A stretch of DNA of 6,578 nucleotides, from positions 1 through 6,578 of the forward strand of contig CAJGCY010000144.1 of the NCBI GenBank assembly GCA_904501955.1, written 5' to 3'. The DNA comes from an uncultured Akkermansia sp. Lineage in GTDB: Bacteria; Verrucomicrobiota; Verrucomicrobiia; Verrucomicrobiales; Akkermansiaceae. Below, piece after piece: positions 1 through 6,439 of the stretch (positions within the stretch are counted from its first letter, which is position 1; every line of letters starts with the position of its first letter). Below the pieces are notes generated by a model. It saw only the letters and a program-made list of their open reading frames with translations. It was not told the origin of the DNA and searched no databases. The position numbers were made by a program, and so were the translations under genes.

Positions 1-200
1 AAAGCATCGCATTCTGTCGGCCTCCGCGCTGTCGCTATCGCTCCAACGCTCCGGGCTCGAATATTAGGGGGAAGCCTACCGGTGGTTTCGTCGCTGCGCG
101 ACTCCACCACCGGCTACTGTCTTTCGCCCCTATCGGGGCTTAAAATTCCGCTCGCTGATGCTCGCAAACTGCTCGTCAACTTCCGATTTATCGCGCGGGG
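1..200 (-). repeat. Partial copy of dispersed palindromic intergenic element (copy 1)
   Basis: Read on the minus strand from 200 to 1, this stretch aligns collinearly with 5816-6020. Shared blocks are the terminal box CGATAAATCGGAA (181-193 here), a GCCCC/GGGGC hairpin (126-139), a compound hairpin (79-113), the block GAGCCCGGAGCG (47-58) and AGGCCGACA (15-23). The 23 bases at 176-198 are the exact reverse complement of 5816-5838. The copy is inverted relative to the left half of the 5816-6326 element and is cut by the window edge. I see no open reading frame of credible composition in it. It starts about 29 bases beyond the stop of the ankyrin metalloprotease gene, so it would form the 3' untranslated end of that transcript. 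It could be a mobile-type repeat, a 3' end processing or termination structure, or both. Confidence 0.85.
79..113 (-). other. Compound hairpin of the repeat element, copy 1
   Basis: On the minus strand this forms a perfect 8-bp outer stem CCGGTGGT/ACCACCGG, a 3x3 purine internal loop GGA/GAA, an inner 5-bp stem GTCGC/GCGAC and a GCA triloop. The equivalent hairpins at 5912-5947 and 6202-6238 keep the architecture with different inner stems. No U-run follows in the sense direction, so it does not look like a classical intrinsic terminator. Confidence 0.8.
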
Positions 201-227
201 TGAAATCGAGAGTTAACGCAACAGGGG

Positions 228-3200
228 TTAATCGAAAATGGCGCGGAGGTTGAAGCGTTTGTTGCTTTTTTTACCTTTTTTGCCGATGGATTGGATGAAT
301 TTGAGGACATCATGCGAGTTCTTGTTTTCCTCTTTGGCGATGGTGTAGATGGATTTACCGTCGTTGTCACGTAGGGTGTGGTCTGCGCCGCGCTCGATGA
401 GCAACTCGAGGGCGGAGGGGTAATAGGCGTTTGCAGCAGCGTGCATGAGGGCGGTACGGCCTTTGTTGTCGCGGGCGTTAATGTCGGCACCGTGCTCGAG
501 CAGGGCGGTGATGAACTCCGAGTCGGGCGTGTGCTTCATGCAGGCAGAGATGAGGGGTGTGGAGCCATCGTTGTTTCGGGCGTTCACATCAAGCCCCAGC
601 TCGAAGAGGCGTTTGATGAGCGCATCATCATCGGAATCAAAGCTGTTATTCACATGCAAGAGGGTGTTGCCCTGAGCATCCTTTTGCTTGGGGTCGGCGC
701 CTGCCGCGAGCAGCAGGTCGAGGATTTCAGCGGAGTCCGCAATGAGTAGGGCACTGAGCCCTTCGTTGTCGGTGGCATGCACATCCGCACCGTGTTGCAA
801 CAGCAGCTCCACTGTTTCCTCAGCATTCGAATCGAAGGCGGCGGAGATAAGGGGTGTGCGGCCATCTGCATTGCGGGCATTGACATCCGCGCCGAGCTCC
901 AGCAAGATGCAGGCAAGTTCCGCATTGCAGGCACATGCTGCATAGTGCAGCAGGGTGTCATTCCTGTAATCGCGGGCGGAGAGGTCGGCACCGGCTTCTC
1001 GGAGCAGGCGGAAGGCTTCCAAATCATCCGATCCGGTTGCGTACATGATGGGGGTGATGAGGCCATCCTCCTCGGTGGCTTTTTGGTTGACATCTGCGCC
1101 GTGTTGGAGCAGCAGGCGGATGATGTCCGGATGACCGGCGCGGCAAATGGCGTGCTCATCCGCGCCGCCGGGGGCGGGGTTGGCACCATGCTCCAGTAAG
1201 ATACGCACGCAGCCGAGTTGATTATTGTCGACCGCCTCGTACAGGGGAGTGTGTTTGTGCCGGTTGAGGGATTTGGCATTCGCACCGCGCTGCAAGAGCA
1301 AGCGCAGGGCATCCTCTTTACCGGCGTTGATGGCATAGAAGAGGGCGGATTCTTTATTCGGGTCCACGCTGTTGAGGGCAGCGCCGTGCTCCAGCAGCAG
1401 CTCGATGCAGTCCGTAAAGCCACCCGAGGCCGCATGCATGAGGGGCGAGCGCCCCATTTCATCCGCCAAATTGGGGTTGGCACCGTGCTCCAGCAGCAGG
1501 CGCACGCCCTCCGTGTAGCCCCGCTTGGTAGCGAGCAGCAGCGGGGTGTCGTAGTCGGCGCGCGTGCGGGTATCCATCTCCGCCCCGGCCTCAATCAATG
1601 CGCGGGCGCAGGCGGCGTTCTCATGGCGAATGGCGAAGTGCAGGGCGGACATGCGGTCATCCGTGCGGGCATTCACGGCGGAGCCGCTCTGCAGCAGCAT
1701 GCGCACGCACTCCTCCGAGCCATTGGCAGCAGCGAGCATGAGGGCGGTGGTGCGCATGTCTTTGGTGGTGGAGTCTTGCGCACCTTGGCTGAGCAGCAGG
1801 CGCATGCAGGCGGCATTACCGTTGATGGCGGCTGCCATGAGCGGGGTTACCTTCTTTTTGTTGGCAATGGTGGTGTCTGCCCCTGCCTCCAGCAGGGCTT
1901 GCACGCAGGCGGCGCGACCGTTGAGAATGGCGCAGAGCAAGGGGGTATCACCCTCCTCGTCCGTTTGGTTCACCTTGGCGCCGTGCTCGAGCAGCAGGCG
2001 CACGGTGTCCGCCCTGCCGTTCTCCGCGGCGATGGTGAGGGGGCACACCTTGCCCAGACGGGCGGAGGAGGTGCTGCACGGGTCCGCCCCGAGTGCCAGC
2101 AGGTGGCGCATCAGCTCCGGGCTGCGGTGAGCTGCCGCCACGTGAATGGCAGCCAAGCCCTTGGGGGAGGGAGCGAGGGGGTCCACCCCGTGCTCTTGCA
2201 ATAGCTGTGCGCAGTCCATGTGCTCATGCAGCAGGGCAACGAGCAGGGGGGTGTAGCCGGATTCTGCAGCTTGGTTGGCCTGCGCCCCGGCTGCCAGCAG
2301 CAAGCGCGCGCACTCCGTGTGCCCGCAGAAGGCTGCGAGGAACAGGGCGCTTTGGTCGGCACGGTTGAGGGTATTCACCTCCGCCCCATGGCTGAGGAGC
2401 AGTTGCACGCATGCGGCGGAGCCGTATGTAGCGGCGTACATGAGTGCGGTGTGCCCTTTTGCATCTTGCTTGGCGGTGTCTGCCCCGCGCTGCAGCAGGT
2501 TTTGCAGGGCGGTGGCATTGCCGGCCTTTGCCGCCCACATGAGGGCTGTAGCGCCATCCGCATACAAATAATTGGCGTTGATGTCCGCCCCGGCGGCGAT
2601 GATGCGGCAGGCGGCGTCAAAGTGCTCCCCTTCCAGCAGCGCGCGCAGGAGGAATGCGCCCGGGTTGTCATCCTCCGGCGCCGGTGAGCCTGCCTCGCGC
2701 AGCAGTTGGGCGGTATCCTCATGCCCGCCGGCTATGGCGTAGTACAGCGGGGTGCTGTAGCGGTCCTCACAGTCTGCCTGCGCCCCGGCTGCCAAGAGCA
2801 GGCGGCAGTGCTCCGTGTAGCCTGCTGCTGCGGTGAGCATGAGGGCGGCATCAAGCTCTTGCTGCGTGGGTTTTTGCTCTTGCTGCAGCAGCTGCTCAAG
2901 GGCGGCAGCGTGCGGGTTCAGGGCAGCGCGCTCCACCGCGGAGAAGTTGCTCAGCCCCGTGGGCAGCTGCTCTGTGCTGTCCGCCCGCAGGAAGAAGTGG
3001 AAGAGCCCCGGCTGCTCCGTGCTCTCGATGGAGAAGTACAGCTCCTCCCCCGCGGTGGCGGTGAAGTGCGTGGCGGCCTGCACGCCGGGCTCCGTGGGGG
3101 TGGCGGTGCAGTCCACCGGCAGCAGTTGCTCGCCCTGCTTGCGGTACACACGGCACTGCATGGGCGGTAGAGGGGTGCGGGGGTATGTAGCGGCGCTGAA

Positions 3201-4328
3201 GCCTGCGGTGTAGCCGCCGCTGTGCGGTATTTGCAGGCGGTACCACACATTCGGGGCGGTGCCGGGGGTGGCATCATGCGTGGCATTCACCGTGCTGCCC
3301 CACACGCGGCAAAAGGCTCGCCCATCCACCAAGTGGGGGAGGGTGCGCTGCATGTAAAGCATGTTCAGGGCGCCATCCTTCGATTCCGCATTTTGATTCG
3401 TGCTGAGGCGCTCCGCGTAATAGGCGATGTTGCGCAGCTGCGGCAGCTCGAAGGCGTGCTGCGGGGCATCATGCAGCACGGCCGTGGCGGAGCCGTTGCG
3501 GTACCCCGCCACCATGGAGGCCGTCATGAGGAAGGCGCGCCGGTTGTCCTCCAGCGCGTGGCCTATGCGGTGTGCGGTGCCCTTGTGCTCAAAGCTGCGC
3601 GGGGCGGAGAGCACGAGCAGGCTGTCGTAGCGGCCGTTTTTATTCGTATCATGGGCGGCGCGCTCCGGGTAGGTCATCAGGGTTACGCTGTCATGCTCCG
3701 GGTCAATGCTGCCGGTGGCAAAATCATACAGCCCGTACCAAGGCTGGATGAGCTGTGTGCCGCAGTGCCCGCAGCCCAGCAGGTGTGATAACTCGTGCGC
3801 TGCCGTGTGCCCGGTGTAGCGGCTCGGCTGGTCTGACAAGCGCACGTCCACAATCGCGTAAAAGCTCTCCTCCGCATGGTTGCGCACAGCGTCACGCTTC
3901 AGCTCACCGGGCATGCCCGTGGTGAAGGCCGCCCCCGCCGTGCCGAAGGAATCGATGTTCGACAAATCGAGCACGAGGTCCGCCTGCAGGGCGTTTCGCC
4001 ACTCATGGATGCGGCGGGCGTTGTACTCATTCGCATCACTGTTGCTGTAGCAAATGGTACCTACCACGCGGAACTCCACCTGCTCCGCAAGCTCAGAGTT
4101 GCGGAGCATGGTGTTGATTTGCTCCACCGTTTCCGCCTGCAGCTGCTCGGCGGTTTTGAAGATGGAGTTGAGGTAATTGAGGTTGATGGTCAGCAGCACA
4201 TCCACCACGGCACGCGGGGCTTCCGCCTCATGCGCCGGGGGCAGGGGTATGCCGGTTGCGGGCTCCTGTGCGGTGGCGCTCAGGGCTGCGGTCAGGGCAC
4301 ATAAGGTGCGGAAACTCAGGCGTGTCAT
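228..4328 (-). CDS. Exported metzincin-type metalloprotease with PPC-like domain and ~25 ankyrin repeats
   Basis: This 1366-residue protein is probably a secreted or surface zinc endopeptidase with an ankyrin binding array. Residues 1-20 form a signal peptide (R3 and R7, hydrophobic 9-18, ATA|Q cleavage). Residues about 40-277 match the reprolysin-like/peptidyl-Asp metalloendopeptidase fold. HELSHLLGCGH (178-188) supplies three zinc ligands and the E179 base, LMTYPE with M218 is the Met-turn, and the domain ends in the usual NRRA...VAGYR segment (262-276). Residues 335-449 (WYRLQIPHSGGYT..., AGEELYFSIES) look like a PPC beta-sandwich. From about 460 to 1345 there are 25-26 ankyrin repeats, very regular at 33 residues between 592 and 1050 and more irregular after that. 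A lysine-rich tail (1350-1358) closes the protein. No long propeptide or cysteine switch is seen. The start fits the signal peptide, but CACCACC precedes it with no Shine-Dalgarno. The gene lies 21 bases after the oxidoreductase stop and is probably co-transcribed. The substrate is unknown. Confidence 0.93.
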   Translation of the reverse strand: MTRLSFRTLCALTAALSATAQEPATGIPLPPAHEAEAPRAVVDVLLTINLNYLNSIFKTAEQLQAETVEQINTMLRNSELAEQVEFRVVGTICYSNSDANEYNARRIHEWRNALQADLVLDLSNIDSFGTAGAAFTTGMPGELKRDAVRNHAEESFYAIVDVRLSDQPSRYTGHTAAHELSHLLGCGHCGTQLIQPWYGLYDFATGSIDPEHDSVTLMTYPERAAHDTNKNGRYDSLLVLSAPRSFEHKGTAHRIGHALEDNRRAFLMTASMVAGYRNGSATAVLHDAPQHAFELPQLRNIAYYAERLSTNQNAESKDGALNMLYMQRTLPHLVDGRAFCRVWGSTVNATHDATPGTAPNVWYRLQIPHSGGYTAGFSAATYPRTPLPPMQCRVYRKQGEQLLPVDCTATPTEPGVQAATHFTATAGEELYFSIESTEQPGLFHFFLRADSTEQLPTGLSNFSAVERAALNPHAAALEQLLQQEQKPTQQELDAALMLTAAAGYTEHCRLLLAAGAQADCEDRYSTPLYYAIAGGHEDTAQLLREAGSPAPEDDNPGAFLLRALLEGEHFDAACRIIAAGADINANYLYADGATALMWAAKAGNATALQNLLQRGADTAKQDAKGHTALMYAATYGSAACVQLLLSHGAEVNTLNRADQSALFLAAFCGHTECARLLLAAGAQANQAAESGYTPLLVALLHEHMDCAQLLQEHGVDPLAPSPKGLAAIHVAAAHRSPELMRHLLALGADPCSTSSARLGKVCPLTIAAENGRADTVRLLLEHGAKVNQTDEEGDTPLLCAILNGRAACVQALLEAGADTTIANKKKVTPLMAAAINGNAACMRLLLSQGAQDSTTKDMRTTALMLAAANGSEECVRMLLQSGSAVNARTDDRMSALHFAIRHENAACARALIEAGAEMDTRTRADYDTPLLLATKRGYTEGVRLLLEHGANPNLADEMGRSPLMHAASGGFTDCIELLLEHGAALNSVDPNKESALFYAINAGKEDALRLLLQRGANAKSLNRHKHTPLYEAVDNNQLGCVRILLEHGANPAPGGADEHAICRAGHPDIIRLLLQHGADVNQKATEEDGLITPIMYATGSDDLEAFRLLREAGADLSARDYRNDTLLHYAACACNAELACILLELGADVNARNADGRTPLISAAFDSNAEETVELLLQHGADVHATDNEGLSALLIADSAEILDLLLAAGADPKQKDAQGNTLLHVNNSFDSDDDALIKRLFELGLDVNARNNDGSTPLISACMKHTPDSEFITALLEHGADINARDNKGRTALMHAAANAYYPSALELLIERGADHTLRDNDGKSIYTIAKEENKNSHDVLKFIQSIGKKGKKSNKRFNLRAIFD
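282..2870 (-). repeat. Tandem ankyrin-repeat coding array (~99-bp units)
   Basis: This part of the gene encodes successive 33-residue units of the form G-x-T-P/A-L-x-x-A...C-V-R-L-L-L-x-x-G-A-x. The DNA repeats at about 99 bases, with the LLLEHGA/LLLQHGAD segment recurring nearly identically (for example around 1382, 1478 and 1979). The central units are evenly spaced. A shortened unit lies near residue 1055, and units near 1089, 1122, 1219 and 1254 carry insertions of 1-3 residues. Such an array is prone to unit gain or loss by recombination and to assembly errors. Confidence 0.9.
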
Positions 4329-4349
4329 GGTGGTGTGCGCGTATATGTG

Positions 4350-5669
4350 TTAGTAATTGAGCTCACCGGCGAGCACGCGGCGCTCGAACTCCGCGATGTT
4401 CACCACCTCGCCCGTGCGGCGGGCGTGCTCCACGGCAAAGGCGATGACGTGCGAGTGCGCGGAGGCTTGGATGGGGGTGGTCATCAGCGTGGTGTCCTCC
4501 ACCACGCGCATGTCATTATACAGGTTGCTCACCAAGCCCCAGTCGCCCCCGCCGTGGCCGGCGTAGCCACCGGAGGCTTCTTCAATCTCCACCTTGCGCA
4601 TCTTCTTGGAGAAGTGCTCCGTGACGGTGATTTCGCCCGGGCCGTTCTCCTTGTAGAAGGCGCCGGCGCGCAGCTTGGCCTTGGTGCCGTAAATCTCCAG
4701 GTGGCGGCCCTCCTCAAAGGCGGTCATGGTGAAGGTGCCGGTGATGCCGCCCATGTAGCGCAGAATGGCCACCAGGTGGTCCGGCTGGTCGTTGTCCTCG
4801 CACTGGAAGGCATCTCGCCCCCAGGGGGAGGTCTTGAGCCACTCGGTGATGTCCTCCGGCGTGGCTTCATCCACACCGTCCATCACCATCTTGAGCCAGC
4901 GGCGGCAGGTGTCATCCGTGATGTACTTGCGGGCGTCCCACGGGTCTTCGCCGATGGGGCCGGTCCAGTCCGTGCAGCGCGCGGGGCGGGGTTCTTTGAG
5001 GGTCTCTTTGCGGAAGAAGGAGAGCTCACCGAAGGAGGACACCTGCTCGCAGGGGCGGTCCATGAGCCAGTAGAGGATGTCCATGTCATGGCAGCACTTA
5101 GCCACAATCATGGGGGTGGACTTGGTGCTGTTGCCCCAGTGACCGCGCACGAAGGAGTGGCCGAAGTGCCAAGCCCCCACGCCCTCATTGGCGTTGAAGG
5201 TCATGATTTCGCCCAGCTCACCGCTGCGGATGACATTGCGGATGGCATTGTAGAAGGGGGTGTAGCGCAGCACGTGGCAGATGGCCACGCGGCGGCCGAG
5301 CTTCTCCGCCAAGTCACGCAGCTCCAGCGCCTCGCGCAGGGTCTTGGCGATGGGTTTCTCCAGCAGCAGGTCATAGCCGAGCTCCAAGGCGCGCTTGGCG
5401 GGCTCGAAGTGGTAGTCATCCTGCGTGCCGATGATGGCGACATCCGCCATCTTGGGCTGGGAGAGCAGCTCATCCGCATTCGCAAACAAGCGGATGCCGC
5501 TGCGCTCCTCCTCCGGGGCAAAATCGCGCACCTGCTCCGCGCGCACGCGTACAGGATCCGCCGCTGCCACAATGCGGAACTGCTCCGGGTGCTCCATAGC
5601 GAGCTTCATGTACGTGCGCGTGCGTGAGCCGCAGCCGATGCCTACTAAAGTGATTCTGTTATCGTTCAT
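4350..5669 (-). CDS. Gfo/Idh/MocA family NAD(P)-dependent oxidoreductase
   Basis: This 439-residue cytoplasmic enzyme is likely to oxidise or reduce a sugar, inositol or related polyol, or to act through a transient NAD oxidation step as some family members do. The N-terminal Rossmann fold begins ITLVGIGCGSR (G10, G12, G14), with an acidic residue D38 after strand 2 that favours NAD over NADP. EKP lies at 104-106, with K105 the usual catalytic lysine. The C-terminal domain holds KCCHDMDILYW (K191, H194, D195, D197) in the place of the family's catalytic Asp/His segment, then ARCTDW and GHGGGD (371-376), typical of one uncharacterised clade. The substrate cannot be told from sequence. I chose the start at 5669 because the frame remains open upstream to 5735, but the extra 22 residues precede the Rossmann strand and overlap the promoter. 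No Shine-Dalgarno is visible. It is the first gene of the operon with the ankyrin metalloprotease. Confidence 0.95.
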   Translation of the reverse strand: MNDNRITLVGIGCGSRTRTYMKLAMEHPEQFRIVAAADPVRVRAEQVRDFAPEEERSGIRLFANADELLSQPKMADVAIIGTQDDYHFEPAKRALELGYDLLLEKPIAKTLREALELRDLAEKLGRRVAICHVLRYTPFYNAIRNVIRSGELGEIMTFNANEGVGAWHFGHSFVRGHWGNSTKSTPMIVAKCCHDMDILYWLMDRPCEQVSSFGELSFFRKETLKEPRPARCTDWTGPIGEDPWDARKYITDDTCRRWLKMVMDGVDEATPEDITEWLKTSPWGRDAFQCEDNDQPDHLVAILRYMGGITGTFTMTAFEEGRHLEIYGTKAKLRAGAFYKENGPGEITVTEHFSKKMRKVEIEEASGGYAGHGGGDWGLVSNLYNDMRVVEDTTLMTTPIQASAHSHVIAFAVEHARRTGEVVNIAEFERRVLAGELNY

Positions 5670-5683
5670 GGTTATATGGTATG

Positions 5684-5699
5684 GGTAAAAGCTTTTGCC
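5684..5699. promoter_or_regulatory. Candidate operator palindrome in the leader of the operon
   Basis: GGTAAAAGCTTTTGCC is a 16-base near-perfect palindrome centred on AGCT, with one mismatched pair (T5686/G5697 on the plus strand). It starts at or next to the predicted transcription start and ends 14 bases before the oxidoreductase start codon, a position typical for a repressor site. An mRNA hairpin is the alternative. No regulator is encoded in the window. Confidence 0.35.
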
Positions 5700-5706
5700 T
5701 GAGCAG

Positions 5707-5735
5707 AGTGTAGGCATTTCCCGCCCGCATTTCAA
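5707..5735 (-). promoter_or_regulatory. Sigma-70-type promoter for the oxidoreductase-metalloprotease operon
   Basis: On the minus strand TTGAAA (5730-5735) is separated by exactly 17 bases from TACACT (5707-5712). The -35 box matches 5 of 6 consensus bases and the -10 box 4 of 6. Transcription would begin near 5699-5700, giving a leader of about 30 bases before the ATG at 5669. The remaining bases up to 5815 hold nothing else I recognise. Confidence 0.5.
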
Positions 5736-5911
5736 GCTTATTTTTTGTTGGAGGGAAGGAAAGCCGGTGTTAGAGGGTAAAACAACGCTCAGTTTGTGTT
5801 TTTAGTTGATTCAAACCGCGCGATAAATCGGAAGTTGAAGGGGAGAATGTAGGATAATCTGCGAGCGTAAGCGAGCGGAATTTAGAGCCCCGGAGGGGCG
5901 CCCTAGAATAG

Positions 5912-5947
5912 CCCGGCGGTGGAGCGGCGAAGCCGCGGAACCCCGGG
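5912..5947 (+). other. Compound hairpin of the repeat element, left arm
   Basis: On the plus strand this has an outer stem CCCGG(C)GGT/ACCCCGGG with one bulged C, a 3x3 purine internal loop GGA/GGA, an inner stem GCGGC/GCCGC (5924-5928, 5932-5936) and a GAA triloop closed by C-G. A C-GAA-G cap is known to be exceptionally stable in single-stranded DNA as well as in RNA. Confidence 0.8.
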
Positions 5948-6201
5948 TAGCGTAAAAAAAGGACATTGAGCCCGGAGCGACGGAGCGAAGCGACGCAGCG
6001 TAGGCCGACATATAATGGCGAGGACCGGCGAGCCACGGCGTAGCAAGCGAGCGTAGCGAGACGCGAAGCCGGGAGCGAAGCGACGCTCCGAGCCGTTGTG
6101 GGCGCGTGTTTTTTGTGTTTGCGGCATTTGAAACAATGCCGTATTCCGAGCCACGCTTTATGCCACCCCTCCGGGGTTCGCATTTGTTTTTTGGGTCGGT
6201 T

Positions 6202-6238
6202 CCCGGGGTTCCGCCCCTTGCGGGGCTCCACCGCCGGG
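6202..6238 (-). other. Compound hairpin of the repeat element, right arm
   Basis: On the minus strand this has the same outer stem as the left arm with one bulged C, the same GGA/GGA internal loop, an inner stem GCCCC/GGGGC (6213-6217 and 6222-6226 on the plus strand) and a GCAA loop of the GNRA type. It lies about 200 bases downstream of the DUF167 gene in its sense orientation, beyond the hairpin at 6373-6390. Confidence 0.8.
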
Positions 6239-6372
6239 CTATTATATAGCGCCCCTCCGGGGCTCTAAATTCCGGCTTCGCCTACGGCTCGCAATCTGTT
6301 CTCAAATTCCGATTTATCGTGCCGGGAGGCTAACGATAGATTCCCATAAATACACGCGAGGCTTAACAATAA

Positions 6373-6390
6373 GAGGGACTGAAGTCCCTC
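6373..6390 (-). terminator. Likely intrinsic terminator after the DUF167 gene
   Basis: On the minus strand GAGGGAC-TTCA-GTCCCTC forms a 7-bp perfect stem (8 if the loop is reduced) and is followed at once by the T-rich TTATTGTT. It lies 50 bases past the stop codon at 6440, in the sense direction. The T-run is interrupted, so termination may be partial. Confidence 0.55.
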
Positions 6391-6439
6391 GATTCGATAT
6401 ATACCCCATGCGCCCCTCAAATTCGGTTTGCCGGCATCT

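Larger units (their letters stand above)
5816..6326. repeat. ~510-base palindromic intergenic element with long imperfect inverted arms
   Basis: The two arms (about 5816-5947 and 6202-6326) are inverted copies of each other. Exact matches include 25 bases (5877-5901 with 6249-6273), 19 bases (5907-5925 with 6225-6243) and the terminal box CGATAAATCGGAA (5821-5833 with 6307-6319). The centre holds GAGCG/AGCGAC-rich sequence with a 15-base direct repeat GGAGCGAAGCGACGC (5982-5996, 6072-6086), a hairpin CGGCATT/AATGCCG (6122-6141) and a hairpin ACCCC/GGGGT (6165-6177). The minus frame open from 6231 to 5770 reads through both arms and has a low-complexity arginine/serine/proline composition, so I do not call it a gene. 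The arrangement resembles a nonautonomous transposable element or a genome-wide structured repeat. No transposase and no convincing target duplication are visible. Confidence 0.85.

Noticed and set aside
1..230. Integron attC or CRISPR repeat
   Set aside because: The copies are long, inverted and without regular spacers. No GTTRRRY core pair or integrase is present.
1218..2204. Plus-strand open frame of 328 codons opposite the ankyrin array, and a minus-strand frame at 650-1594
   Set aside because: Both are repetitive shadows of the 99-base ankyrin units in other frames.
4335..5627. Long plus-strand open frame (430 codons) opposite the oxidoreductase gene
   Set aside because: It is the antisense of a gene with clear family motifs, its composition (Gly, Ala, His, Val rich) mirrors GC-rich codons, and no family signature is visible.
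5669..5735. Longer start for the oxidoreductase at 5735
   Set aside because: The extra 22 residues precede the first Rossmann strand, look unrelated to the family, and overlap the -35 and -10 boxes.
6165..6195. Plus-strand terminator: hairpin ACCCC/GGGGT followed by a T-run
   Set aside because: The T-run starts about ten bases after the stem and no plus-strand gene lies upstream. It is recorded as part of the element instead.
5770..6231. Minus-strand open frame of 153 codons in the intergenic element
   Set aside because: It reads through the inverted-repeat arms, has an Arg/Ser/Pro-rich low-complexity translation without domain features, and the structure of the DNA explains its conservation better.
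5805..6345. Target-site duplication around the 5816-6326 element (GATTC occurs near both ends)
   Set aside because: The matches are five bases, lie at different distances from the ends and could be chance.
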